A DNA stretch of 64,000 nucleotides. Source: Trema orientale. Its lineage: Eukaryota; Streptophyta; Magnoliopsida; Rosales; Cannabaceae. A model generated the notes under the pieces. It saw nothing but the letters and a program-made list of their open reading frames with translations, searched no databases and was not told the origin of the DNA. The stretch covers positions 68,414 through 132,413 of the forward strand of contig JXTC01000170.1 of assembly GCA_002914845.1 (NCBI GenBank). The letters run 5' to 3'. The position numbers and the translations under genes are program-made. Positions 37,613 through 50,755 of the stretch are shown here, piece after piece. Numbering within the stretch: the first letter of the stretch is position 1; each line of letters starts with the position of its first letter.

Positions 37613-39166
37613 ATGAACGATCAGGCTCAGATGATGAATCAGGCCCAGATGATGGGCCAGGTCATGAGCCAGCCAAAAATGATGAGCCAGCCGCAGATGA
37701 TGAGCCAGCCGCAGATTATGAGCCAGCCACAGATGATGAGCCAGATGCCTCAGTCGTCTCAGCCTCAGCCTCAGCCTCAGCCTCAGCTGATGAGCCAGAC
37801 CCAGGCTATGGCGGCTCAGCCCCAGCAACCTCAGTTGATGATGATGCCGAACCAGTCCCAGCCGCCGATGATGAGCAGAGGAGGCTATAAAGCCTGGCCG
37901 CAACAGCCTTCTATGGACCCTAGTAAGAAGTTTCAGAACTCGTCGAAGCCGAATTTCGCAGCTCGAAACAACAGTTGGAAGGGGAAAAAGGGTACTGACA
38001 AACGGCAAGATCCCAGGAGGATTGAGAATCTTGTTCCTAATGCTTCCATGGCTGGCCAGACCAGTAGTGGAGGAGGAGGAGGGTACAAACCCCCTACTCT
38101 CCACGAGCTGCAGTCTCAAAATCGCTTAAAAGCGCGGAAATTTTACCACCCAAAGAAGAAGTTTAACAATAGGTTTGCGCCTTATGCGCCAAGGAACACT
38201 ACCTCGTTTATAATCCGGGCCAAGAAGTCGGGCGGTATCGCCTCGCTGGTGTCCCCGTGCCCGGTGACACCGGCTGTGCTTCCGACGCCGATATTCTCGC
38301 CGTCTAGGGAGGTTCTGGGGGATATGGCGAAAGAGGAGTGGGGTGTCGATGGGTACGGGTCGATGAAAGGCCTGATTAGGCTTCGCTCCCCGGGGAATGA
38401 CGATGAGGATGATGAGGAAGGTGGTGGTGGTTCGAGTGAGAGTGATGTGGAGGAGCATGTAGAGGTAGAGAGGAGGTTGGACCATGATTTGAGCCGGTTC
38501 GAGATGATATACCCGAACTATAGCGGGACTGATTATAACAACGTGCTGGAGAATAGAGTGGATGATCAGGACACCCATATAGCCCAGTTGGAGGAAGAGA
38601 ACTTGACATTGAAGGAGAGGCTTTTCCTGATGGAGAGGGAGTTGGGTGATTTGAGGAGGAGATTGCAGTTTCTTGAGAGGCAGAACCACTTTGTAAGAGA
38701 GGTTCGTGAGGAGGTGGTGGAGAATGAGTCTGAGAATGAAAGTGAGGGAGGATCGGGCGCTCCGGATATGTGTCTGAGTGGCAAGAACAATGATGGGGTG
38801 GTGGTTGAATATACGTCTGGACAAGAAGGAAGCAGAGATGTTGAGGGGGACTCGAAGAAGGATCATGATGATGGTGCCCCGGAGACTGAACGTGCAGGGG
38901 ACGTTTCTATGGAAGATTTTGATGAACACGGTGAAGTGATTGTCAGGGAAAACGACGATGTTAAGGATGAAGAAGCAAAGAAACACGATGATATGACTGT
39001 AGACAAGGATGAGGCCAAAGATGAAAAGGCAAAGACCGATGAGGTAGCGGATGAAGTGATGGCGGGAGAAGCAAAACCTACTTTGGTTGAGAGGGAAGTG
39101 AATGCGGAGAAGAAGGACGAGGTGGATATTACTTTGTCGGAGAAGAGCATTGGTGACGGTGACTGA
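37613..39166 (+). CDS. Met/Gln-rich coiled-coil protein, 517 residues, function unknown
   Basis: A single uninterrupted frame with an upstream promoter. The first 100 residues are a low-complexity tract of repeated MMSQPQ-type units and QPQPQPQPQ. Residues about 115-190 are basic and Gly/Lys/Arg-rich (SWKGKKGTDKRQDPRR, GGGGG). A conserved-looking core at about 195-250 contains TSFIIRAKKSGGIASLVS and KEEWGVDGYGSMKGLIRLR; I believe this block recurs in uncharacterised plant proteins but cannot name a characterised member. An acidic/serine stretch follows, then a heptad coiled coil at about 316-360 (HIAQLEEENLTLKERLFLM). The C-terminus is a long Glu/Asp/Lys-rich tail. No signal peptide or membrane span is seen. 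The composition suggests a nuclear or RNA-associated, condensate-prone protein, which is inference only. Confidence 0.85.
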   Translation: MNDQAQMMNQAQMMGQVMSQPKMMSQPQMMSQPQIMSQPQMMSQMPQSSQPQPQPQPQLMSQTQAMAAQPQQPQLMMMPNQSQPPMMSRGGYKAWPQQPSMDPSKKFQNSSKPNFAARNNSWKGKKGTDKRQDPRRIENLVPNASMAGQTSSGGGGGYKPPTLHELQSQNRLKARKFYHPKKKFNNRFAPYAPRNTTSFIIRAKKSGGIASLVSPCPVTPAVLPTPIFSPSREVLGDMAKEEWGVDGYGSMKGLIRLRSPGNDDEDDEEGGGGSSESDVEEHVEVERRLDHDLSRFEMIYPNYSGTDYNNVLENRVDDQDTHIAQLEEENLTLKERLFLMERELGDLRRRLQFLERQNHFVREVREEVVENESENESEGGSGAPDMCLSGKNNDGVVVEYTSGQEGSRDVEGDSKKDHDDGAPETERAGDVSMEDFDEHGEVIVRENDDVKDEEAKKHDDMTVDKDEAKDEKAKTDEVADEVMAGEAKPTLVEREVNAEKKDEVDITLSEKSIGDGD

Positions 39167-41251
39167 ATTGTCCCGCATTAATGTAAGTCGCTTCCCTGAA
39201 CAGAAAACCATTCGGAATGTTTTCCTTTCGACTTCTGGACATATATGCCTTTTAAGTAGACGAGAATTACGTTTTCTGCTGTTATGTTTTATGTCCTTTT
39301 GTCTGTTGGGAAAAGAGAGGAAGAACTGGCTTTGTTCTCCACTCCCTGGCCTAGTTCTGCCTTAACAATAATGACAGGGAATAAACATGCAGGTTTTTTC
39401 TTTTTNGTTAGTAGTATCACCTATCTCTATGTTTGCATTTTCTTGCTACGAAGTTTTAATGAACATGTGAGATTGTAAGGTTTACTTAATAGCAACGATG
39501 TACTGATTTCACCTTTTATCTAATGTCACTTTAGCTTTTTTCAGTATATCTTCTTATTAATATAATAATTGCCAAGTTTCTGTTATGTGTGTGTGTATGT
39601 GAGAATAAGTACTTGAATTGCAATGTTTTACTGCACTGCTACTTATGTTCGATTTTTACAAGCGCTTCTCTGATCTGAAGTTGTGCTTTCTTCTACTGGT
39701 TTGGCTTTATAGCTATGCATCATTTATGGAATACCTTAATGTTGTTTTTGTATATCTTTTTGTTTAGTCTGGTTGATGGTCCGAGCGAGAAGAGCTCTTT
39801 GGAACATCTAGGTGATACTGGTAATGGTAAGTACGCAAGTTTTATTTAGTGACTAGAATGTTGATATTGGCCCTTGCTAGTAACTTGGTGAGATACTGTT
39901 GTTGCTAGTTGGATAACTTGCCACTTTGGATTGAGGGGGGGACTCTCTGGATACATCTTTTTTTGGGGAAGGAACAAAGCTCAGAGTCCATATGAATCAA
40001 AGTATGTTGGGCCTCTTCAATATTTGCCTTACTGACGTTGTTGCCTTATTTACCGAGTGATTGAGGGACAGTTTTGTTGCCCTATCTTTTGACTTCTGCT
40101 GAGATATAATGCAAATCTCTCGTTACCTCAAAATTAGCATGTAGGTTATCATTAGGAGTAGTCTTGTTTACCATCATCTGAGGATGATTTTTTAAACTGT
40201 GCTATTGAGATCTCCAGAATGATTGAAGTCTATCTATTCAAGTGGTCTTCGGATATCAGCACGGTGGAGTGGCCAGAAATGTTTCAGTGGATGGCAACCA
40301 TGGGAAGTTCTTGATTATTGGCTGATATGATTAACTGCTGGTAAATGCACAAAGGCTATAAAGGTAGGTGGGTGGTCTTGTATTTTTCTGATCTATTATT
40401 TTCTATATTTTGGCTACTCGTCTTTTACCGTTTGTTATGTGAGTTCTTTAGGCGTCATTTCTTCGTTGATGCTCAAATTTTTGGAACTATGACTAATATA
40501 ATCCAATAATAAATTCAGGGAACCATGTGGATGAAAATGTTTGGCACTTTGCTTTGGAGGACTAATATTCATCCGAGGAAGCTACTTTTTTCTGGTTGGA
40601 GTTTCATCCGAATTTTGGCTTTTAAGAGCATTGATCTTCCTCGTGATATGGTCATAAATAATATTGATGGCCGAAAATGAGGAAAGCATGGTATAGTTGG
40701 AACGTTAGAGGGCATGTTGGGCCCTTTTTTTTTTCTTTCTTTTTTTTCACCCTAAAGTTCCTGACGTGTTATTATTTTGTTGAGTTTTGACTATTCCTTG
40801 CATAGGTTCTGGACGTTATTGCTGATGGAGCATGTGAAATAAGATTCTGATTGAAGTTATTCTCTGACTTGTACCGATATTTTTGAGGGAACTGCTTCGT
40901 GTTCCGTATGTCTGTCCATGCTTTGTAAGTCAGTTGTTATTTGCAAATTTGACCTAATTAACCTTTCGATTGAGATCATGATATGTGGCGACTTTGTCTA
41001 AGCTTTGTTCGAAGGCCGGTTTAACGAGTGCTTAATTTAATCAATTCTCCATGTAGTCCAAAGTCGCGGTAGATTGGGGGCCACGGAACTCGAGTTGAAG
41101 ATCGGTTCTTACTTCTTGTACGCGAAGCAACTAATTAGTGCCTCGTAGCTTTAGAATCTTCTGAAGCTTCATTTTACATCTACTTTTTTAAGTGAAATAG
41201 AAAATTCTCCACTTTCTTCACGTTGTTGTCCTGACCCAAATGAGGCAAAGC

Positions 41252-41282
<31 letters not shown>

Positions 41283-41856
41283 CCTTTTTTTCAACTTTAG
41301 CTCGGAAAAGTTCTTCGAAAACAATACACTTTGACAATGTGAATGGGTTATTCGGGGAAACAAAAAACGAAAGACCGAAAAAGCAAAAACTTTTGCTACG
41401 AAGATAACATGACCTCTCTACCAGAATGTTAAACCGCATCTTTTAAAGAAATCCGGTTAAGCATCTTCTGGGCGGTAAGTTTCTTTCATGTCTTCTTTGG
41501 ACTCTGTATTATTCGTATTCTGCTATTAGTGGTAGAAAAATATCCAAAGAAGAAAGATTACCTAGTCACTGGACCAAAGGAAAATTACCTAGTCACTGGA
41601 CCAAAGGAAAGTTGACACCTAGCGATTCCGTATGATTTTACAACATTTGGTCCATGAGTATTGTGCTCTGGAATGACTACTTTCTCAAGATTTGTCGACA
41701 TCCTAAACATGAGAATAGTGTCTATTTATGATACACGTATTTTTCCCTACTGGATGATTAATCTGTGAATACATGTTGCCAGAGGCCTACTTTTACTGCA
41801 AGAATTTTTAATGAACATGTTCTGGATTTCATGTTAAATCTTCAGGCAGATATACC
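39167..41856 (+). other. 3' region of the 517-residue gene; possibly spliced 3' UTR
   Basis: Seventeen bases after the stop there is a strong donor (AT|GTAAGT, 39184). A good acceptor at 39768 precedes a short stretch (about 39769-39827) that ends in another donor, ATG|GTAAGT. This could be a spliced 3' UTR. An isolated N lies at 39406. Further on are a 26-bp tandem duplication (41553-41608) and an AT microsatellite (41252-41275). No other gene is recognised. The right end should contain the 3' UTR of the convergent PAP12 gene. Confidence 0.4.
41553..41608 (+). repeat. 26-bp tandem duplication
   Basis: TTACCTAGTCACTGGACCAA plus AGGAAA occurs twice back to back. Confidence 0.85.
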
Positions 41857-44533
41857 TCATTTCTGGTTAGATACGTCGGTCCGTAAATGAACAAAGACGA
41901 TTTTGTTGTATCCTCGGGTGATTCTGATCTTGTCGTCGCTATATCTGCGTCGCAGTGTCGATAAAAGAACTCATGAATATCACAACAGGGAGACACACTT
42001 AGAGCGGAGAAGAAAAATGAGTCAAGCTTACAGCAATTCTAGGACAAACTTGCTTCCGAGCTCTAACGGGTATCCAAAGCCACCGCCCACTATGGCTGCG
42101 TCATCCAAATTGACGTCGTATGAGTTTGTGCCAGATTTCCTGCAACCAAAATGGGAGGAGACACCTTGAAAATCAGAGGGACATTTTATTGTAAGTTCAT
42201 ATAGTGGTCAGTGGGGAGTTGTTAAAATGTGAGGAGACTAGTACATGTTTTCTACTGATTTCCTAAAAATGATATTATGGAACTCACAACAGCAGTAAAT
42301 AATCGGAAACTTACACAAATGAGCCAACAATGGAAAATTTGAGCCCAAGCAAGATGTCAACCAAATACTTTATTTGACCATTCTTGATAACCTAATCATA
42401 GTACAATAAAATTTTAGGAGGCGAACTAGTCAGTTAAGAAAGTTTCTTAAGGAGGTTGGTTAGCCTCTTAAAACTTAAAGAGAGAGAAGCGCAAACGTTA
42501 TATACCTGCTTGCCCATGAGACCATTTGCAGCGTTTTCTAACCAACTGTCGGTCTCTGTCTGCAATATTCAAAGCGATATATTTGGAAAAAGGGAAAATT
42601 ACGCGTGAAAACAACATGAAAATCGACTCCCTAAGCGTACTTGTTCATGCTACTAAGCCACTCTGAATACGAGCATGACAACTTGCTTTAAGTAAATAAA
42701 TGCGAATGAATAAAAGCTTTATCGACCTTGCAATGCGTTTCATCTAACTTCTAGATATCTTAAGAAAGACTATACGGCCTCCTAAAACCAATATATGAGC
42801 ATNNNNNNNNNNNNNNNNNNNNNNNNNNNNNNNNNNNNNNNNNNNNNNNNNNNNNNNNNNNNNNNNNNNNNNNNNNNTTTTGCCTGGGTTCTGTTTTCTT
42901 TTGTAGCACGAATGTGGTTCCCTGCACTACACATATGTTGATGGAGTCTTAGCTAAAAGTAACCCACGCTTCTCCGAATTCGACATTCGATGTTAGTATG
43001 AAGGGCAGTAAGCCTTAAATTAGTCTACTTGTAAGCAATGAAATGCACGTTTACCTTGTTTCCTCTTGAGATTCGGAGGTTTCCAGAAGGGGACAAATAT
43101 GTGGTATCTAACCAACCCTTTGCTTCATCTCCTAGAAGCCTGAATGGGACCGGATACGGCACCTTAAAGGGCAAAAATTTAAAAGAAAAGGCTGCTCTGT
43201 CAAACTGAAAGAGTATCCTTTTGCCGTCTTTGATAGATGCTGCTGCCTACATTGAACGAAAGATAAACATCAGGAGCAACAAAACTCCACCAAGTATTTT
43301 GAAAGCTAAAATAGATACGTTTATGGGCAACGGCTATATGGATATGTTAGCATTAGAAATTTAAGAGCTACTCATAAAATAAAATATAAAAAAAAAAAAA
43401 AAAAGAATATTGAACGCCAACGACAACAACAACAATACCATCCAACCAGCATCACTCGAATTCTTTGGAGAGAAGGAAGACATACCTCTACTTTGAGCTC
43501 ACCAATTGCGTCAGAGAATTTTACAATATTGGACACACGTGGGTCATTTGTTCTAAGGTATACCTCTTGAATTACGCCGAAGAATTCGACCCCCACAAAT
43601 GTTCTCTGCAGTAGTACACAAAAAGGGTCATCGCATAAACATTTGCAATAAATTGGAAAAGATCTCGTATTAATAGTACTTTCAAGTTCTCGATCAGTCT
43701 TAGTCTAATTGGTAACTACGCACAAATTCAAACCCCAAACCCCTTGTAAAAAGAAAATTTCACGTCGAATTTGTTTCTCTTTAATGACGATTAACCTTTG
43801 ATCAATACACGAAATCCTTATTAAACAAACAGTTAAACACTCATTCAAGGTGGGTCTTACTTGGATCGGAGACGCCGTTCCGGGTCTTGTGGTGAACATC
43901 AATTGCCAGCGTCCTTCAATCAAGCTAGAGCTTGTCTGCCCTTATTCAACATATAATAATAATAATAATAATAATAATGGATAAGAAAATTTTTATATAA
44001 ATTGAAAAAAAAAATGTGTAAACCTATTTATATGTTTTATGTACAGAGAAAGATTAACGAACCGGATCAGGCACACCTCTTAACCCTTCTAGAACCTGTA
44101 CTGCACTCTCCACTTCCTGTAAACCATTATTCCAGAATCAGAACAATCGAGAAACATCGAAGAAAAGTAAAAAAAAAAAAAAAGGAAAGCAGAAGATTAT
44201 GGTGATATATATATATATATATATATATACAATGAGTTGCTGAGGAGAAGCGGAGCGGCCTCGGCCTTGTGTCCCGACGAGTGCTTCGATGAGCGCATTC
44301 TCTTCTTCGGTGAAGGAAACCTGATCTTGTTCGTCCAAGAGAGCGAGCCGATGAGTGTGGAACTTGCTCCGGTGCCCCATTGTTCCGATCATCACTCTCT
44401 GGAGAGCAGGATGAATATTGGTGGGAGAGAGTGTTCCAATGGAGAATGTGGGCTTGGGAGCTGCTGAGTGGAATCCTAGCTTTGTTATGGTTGCTGCTGC
44501 GGATGGAGGAGCTGAAGCTCTGCAGAGAGCCAT
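41857..44533 (-). CDS. PAP12: Plastid-lipid-associated protein 12 / fibrillin 10 (chloroplast), split by an assembly gap
   Basis: Exons on the minus strand: 44533-44231, 44116-44063, 43935-43861, 43605-43486, 43246-43055, 42921-42878 (runs into the gap), 42559-42506, 42391-42315, 42139-42032, 41944-41857 (TGA). The product starts MALCRASAPPSAAATITKLG, a Ser/Ala-rich chloroplast transit peptide. Then come ALVGTQGRGRSASPQQL, EGRWQLMFTTRPGTASPIQ, VSNIVKFSDAIGELKVE, LLGDEAKGWLDTTYLSPSGN and RITRGYNKIVFVHL. These match Arabidopsis At1g51110 and the PAP/fibrillin domain. Fibrillins coat plastoglobules and thylakoid lipids. About 45 residues between PRQK and the TETDSWLENAANG exon are hidden by the 75-N gap. 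Splice phases agree wherever both sides are visible. The start is chosen at the first ATG after an in-frame leader that lacks transit-peptide character. Confidence 0.9.
42803..42877. other. Assembly gap (75 N) inside PAP12
   Basis: Minus-strand coding sequence (VLQKKTEPRQK) runs straight into the gap at 42878. The next exon found is 42559-42506. No coding sequence is seen in 42560-42802, so at least about 130 coding bases must lie in the gap, and its true size probably differs from 75. Confidence 0.85.
43690..43800 (+). repeat. SINE-like sequence in PAP12 intron 3
   Basis: TTAGTCTAATTGGTAACTA (A-box-like) is followed after about 12 bases by ATTCAAACCCCAAACCCC (B-box-like), as in tRNA-derived plant SINEs. 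The box spacing is short and the ends are unclear. Confidence 0.35.
44206..44229 (+). repeat. AT microsatellite adjoining the PAP12 exon 1 donor
   Basis: A run of AT units starts within a few bases of the exon 1 donor (CTCATT|GTATAT on the minus strand), so its length varies right beside a splice site. Confidence 0.8.
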
Positions 44534-44699
44534 GGCTGAGTGAGGGGAAGAAAGCAGAGGAAGAGAGAGAGAAAGAGGTTTTGTTGTGTGTTTGTTTTGT
44601 GGCAGTTGGTTGGGTGTACCACAATTCACATCAAGTCTCTCGCTCGTTATCCATCTAACTGCTTTTTCTTGGCGCCATAGAGAAAAATAATGGATCGGA

Positions 44700-45060
44700 T
44701 ACGACGAGTCGTATTTCAATCGGACAAAAAAACGACAATAGATCAGAGATCTGCACTTACATGCCGTTTCATATTTGGTGACATGAAACGACAATGAGAA
44801 TATACTACATGTCGTTTTTAGTCAGCAGAAAACAATACCCAACGACCGCAAGTGGAACTGGAAGGCACATGCTACAAGTTTTTTTTTTTTATATTTTATT
44901 TCATGCTAGTTGAAAACGACATGTAGTTTTAATAAAGGATCAATCGACTTGACGCTTTCCAGAGAAAGGAGAAACAAGAACAACTTCATTTTAAAAGGAT
45001 GTGTCGTTCATCCTTGAGGGAAAATTGATGATACAGGACGACTTATTGTTTTGCTATGTT
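44700..45060 (+). repeat. Dispersed repeat with ACGACAT/ATGTCGT motifs, copy 1
   Basis: Contains AACGACAATGAGAATATACT followed by ACATG, CGTTTTTAG, AAAACGACATGTAG and a block around AACAACTTCATTTTAAAAGG. The same blocks occur in the same order at 49075-49372. Non-coding. The superfamily was not determined. Confidence 0.65.
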
Positions 45061-45143
45061 TTGTAGTTATTAATACTGACTCCGATTTGAGGTAGAAAAC
45101 TAATAAATACTTTGGTATAACAGAAAGATATACGTGTGTTATA

Positions 45144-46356
45144 TGTAAGTAAATCATAACATGCATTATATAAGAAATTCAACAAACGTTTACAATTAAC
45201 TTTAAAATAAAATTTAAACTTACCAAAGTTTGCTCCACTATACTAGGCACGAAACTTAATTCGTCCGCAGTGAAAAAATACCTGCAAAATAGTAACTACG
45301 TTAGTAGTCGATGCCTGTGTGACACACAGTGTCCTTAAAACTTATTCGCTCCCTCCGGTAGAATGCTTGAGGAATTGCAAGCGTCAGTTCCCCAGGATAC
45401 AACGACTAAAGTAGCAAGTGAAGCACCGACACTTCTACTCTACAAACTGAATTGTAATGAACTCCACCACACTTAAAAATTCTAGCTACGAAATTTCTGA
45501 ACTCTGTAAGAACTATAGCTAGAAAACTGAAGAACTCTAGGCAGCAAAGGAAGAACTAGAGAGGAAACTAGAGAGAAGAGAAGGTTCTCGATTTTGGGAT
45601 AAAGAAATGAGGAGGAGGAGAACTTCTTTTATAGGTTCAGAAAATAGAGGTTACCATTCTTGCTCTTAATGGGCATTATTCTCATAAAGCCAAAATTGGC
45701 TGTTATGCTAGCCCAAAAAACGCCAGCCACTAATGGTAGGCAATTTAATATGTTTTAAGAAGCAAGACAGTTACAAAGCTTTGTAACTGGTCTGTTTATG
45801 AAGCAAAAGAGAAAAAAAAATTTGGATAGTAACAAAAGGTGGGCCTTACTATGGTCTAATTTTCCGATCCAGCATTCGTGTTCACAGGTGCAGGCACACA
45901 CGAGCCCATGCAAATTCAGGTCCAAGCCCGAAGATTTGCACCCCTGCGCGCGCCTGAGAGAGTATCTGTGGTAGTTATTCTTACCAACATCACAAAACAA
46001 GGTTCACTATAAACCACTTGCACCAAGCATTTCCCACAATGTGGGACTCAAATATTTTCCTTTCATTTTCCATTTCAATGGTGCACTTTTGAGCAACAAT
46101 TTCTTATTCATCCGTGCACTATTTTGAGCGTGTGAATATACAAAATCGATGTACCCGTAGAGGAGAACAAGAATTCACCAAGACCTTTCATCTTCAAGAT
46201 GTGGGTCCTACTCAATTTTTAACTTCAAAATGACTCATGAAAATGGGTTTTATAACAAATTTAGTCTTATAATCCTCTTGGGCTTCCAAGCCCAAGCCAA
46301 ACCCAAATTATTTCCGTTACCCATTTAAACCATTTTTCTAACCCATTTTTCTAACA
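45144..46356 (-). mobile_element. Solo LTR, about 1.2 kb, from an LTR retrotransposon
   Basis: On the minus strand the unit begins TGTTAGAAAAATGG and ends CTTACA, the usual TG...CA. It is flanked by a perfect 5-bp duplication, TTATA (45139-45143 and 46357-46361). Inside are a TATA box (CTATAAAAG, about 45625-45635) and a promoter-like, pyrimidine-rich leader downstream of it, as expected of an LTR with U3, R and U5. No internal element sequence is present, so it is a solo LTR left by LTR-LTR recombination. The superfamily cannot be assigned from the LTR alone; a Copia-type origin is my guess. It sits between the divergent PAP12 and peroxidase genes. Confidence 0.72.
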
Positions 46357-46439
46357 TTATAGACTGCATACTCACTGCATACTCATCCCACGCGGTGCTA
46401 TACACATCTGCATCCCACTGTCGATAGATAATTTAGTTC

Positions 46440-48984
<2,545 letters not shown>

Positions 48985-49074
48985 TTATGTATTATCAGTA
49001 ATCTAGCTCAAAAAAACTAGGGAGAACATGCAAAGCTTGCTTTATAATTAACAGTTTGCGTAATGTATTAAATC

Positions 49075-49372
49075 AAGTACGACAAGTCGTTTTTTATATA
49101 AGGAAAAAATGGCAATAAATCTGCACTTTCATATGTCATTTTTTGTATTTGATGAAATGAAACGACAATGAGAATATACTACATGGGCACCTGAAAAGCA
49201 CATGCTAAACTAAAAGATAAGTCGTATGATAAGGATCCAACGATGTGGAACTTGACACAACGTCGTTTTGTGTGAAGTTGAAAGTTTTTCCTATCAAACA
49301 ACTTCATTTAAAGGGATATGTCGTTTATATTTGAGGAAAATGATGATAGAGGATGACTTGTTTTGTATATAT
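49075..49372 (+). repeat. Dispersed repeat with ACGACAT/ATGTCGT motifs, copy 2
   Basis: Shares GAAACGACAATGAGAATATA, GGCACATGCTA and CAACTTCATTTAAAGGGAT with 44700-45060 in the same order and orientation. The two copies are diverged, with indels. Confidence 0.65.
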
Positions 49373-50088
49373 ATTCCTAACATGAAAATGTGACATCCTT
49401 CACAATGACATATTCAATCAAAAGATGAGATTCCTTAATTGATACAAGCTAAATTATGTATAGTATCATAAACATAATACATAAACAGATAAACTTCACT
49501 ACAACATTAAGGAAATAAGATAATATATCGAAGTTGATCCACTGTCAATGTATTCAACAACAAATAGTAGAGATTTTGACTGCCATTTCTTGACCTAAGG
49601 AGAGTCTCCAACGCCTTAATTAGTCTCTCCGTACTTTTAGCAAGCCTGTTATCTAGCATTTCAACCGTGACGTTGTGACTTCTCTTACAATGCAAATAAT
49701 AATTGGCAACAACAAAATGAGTCTTTTTGATGGATACTTCCACATTGTAACTCACAGCAGTTTATGTCTTTATTATAAAAAATGCACCCAAAAAAAAAGG
49801 AGAAATATGTGTGGGCCATAATCTAGTAGGTAATTTTTTTTTTATCTATCTGTAGGTATTTTTTTTAGTCGTTTGATCATAATCTAATGGCTATCATGAT
49901 TTAAGTAGTTGTAAAAAATAATAGTAATAAATACACATTATTTAATGTATTTCTCTATTTATCTTTCACCATGAATAGACGTGCGTGATAAATTCTAATT
50001 GGACAAATAAATACCTATGGATAGGTAAAAAAAATACATACTGGATTAGTGCCCAATGTGTATTATAGTTTGCATACTTGTCCCACAC

Positions 50089-50755
50089 TAGGGATGTCAA
50101 CAGAGCAGGACGAGACCAGTTTTGTGTTTACCATCATCATCCATATTATAATTTTACTATATCATTCACCATTTAATTTGGTATAGGACAATTTTGCAGA
50201 ATTTCCATCGTGGATCGGTTTTCTCGTTGGCATATCGAGTCCCCGATTAGAATCGTCATCTTCAATGAATTAAACAATCATATGTAGGTTCAAATATTTT
50301 AAAAGTCTAAATACATCGCAAAAAAAATATCTAAATTAAAGTTGACTTCATTGAAAACTCCAATTTTAGCTCAAATTCATTGGAAATATGATTTAATAAA
50401 AAACCTAAATAACTAAAAATACATTCAAATAAAGCTTTAACATGTTAGAATTATCAAATGTTAAATATTTAATACCAAAATCATATAGCATATCATTCAT
50501 TCAAAAAGATAACACAATTTCAAATACTTAAACTCAAATAATTTTAGTATATGCCTATATATTATCAGATTTTTTTAAGAAAATCTAATTAAATTATTAT
50601 TATATAAAAAAATAAAAATTAACTTATATATAATCGATGGGTATAGAGCACTCAATCCCAAACCTATCCCGCCCCGCTAAATATTAAATGAATAATCTCC
50701 ATCCCATACCCCCACTATTTATAACGGTTGAGTCTATCCCATTCGGACATCACCT
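50089..50755 (+). mobile_element. Non-autonomous hAT-like element, copy 1
   Basis: Begins TAGGGATGTCAACAGAGCAG and ends near TTCGGACATCACCT, imperfect inverted ends of the TAGGGATGTCAAC type common in plant hAT elements. C/G-rich subterminal blocks (GGACGAGACC, CCCGCCCCGC) lie near each end. A second copy starts at about 60576 and shares inner blocks such as AAAGCTTTAACAT and AAAACTCCAATTTT. No coding capacity. Confidence 0.6.

Noticed and set aside
37529-38119. Minus-strand 196-codon frame rich in Leu/Arg/His repeats
   Set aside because: Antisense of the MMSQPQ repeat of the 517-residue gene; the repeat alone creates the pattern.
38126-39211. Minus-strand 361-codon frame
   Set aside because: Lies antisense to the coiled-coil and acidic part of the 517-residue gene. 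It has no domain, and a low-complexity opposite strand easily gives long open frames.
41903-42169. Plus-strand frame of 88 codons (MLYPRV...), with a second start at 42017
   Set aside because: The minus strand of the same stretch holds the last two PAP12 exons with good splice sites and family matches, so the plus frame is a shadow.
44237-44658. Plus-strand frames over PAP12 exon 1
   Set aside because: Antisense to the transit peptide and first exon of PAP12.
49507-49755. Minus-strand 82-codon frame between the peroxidases
   Set aside because: No recognisable motif, surrounded by repeats, and no promoter or splice context.
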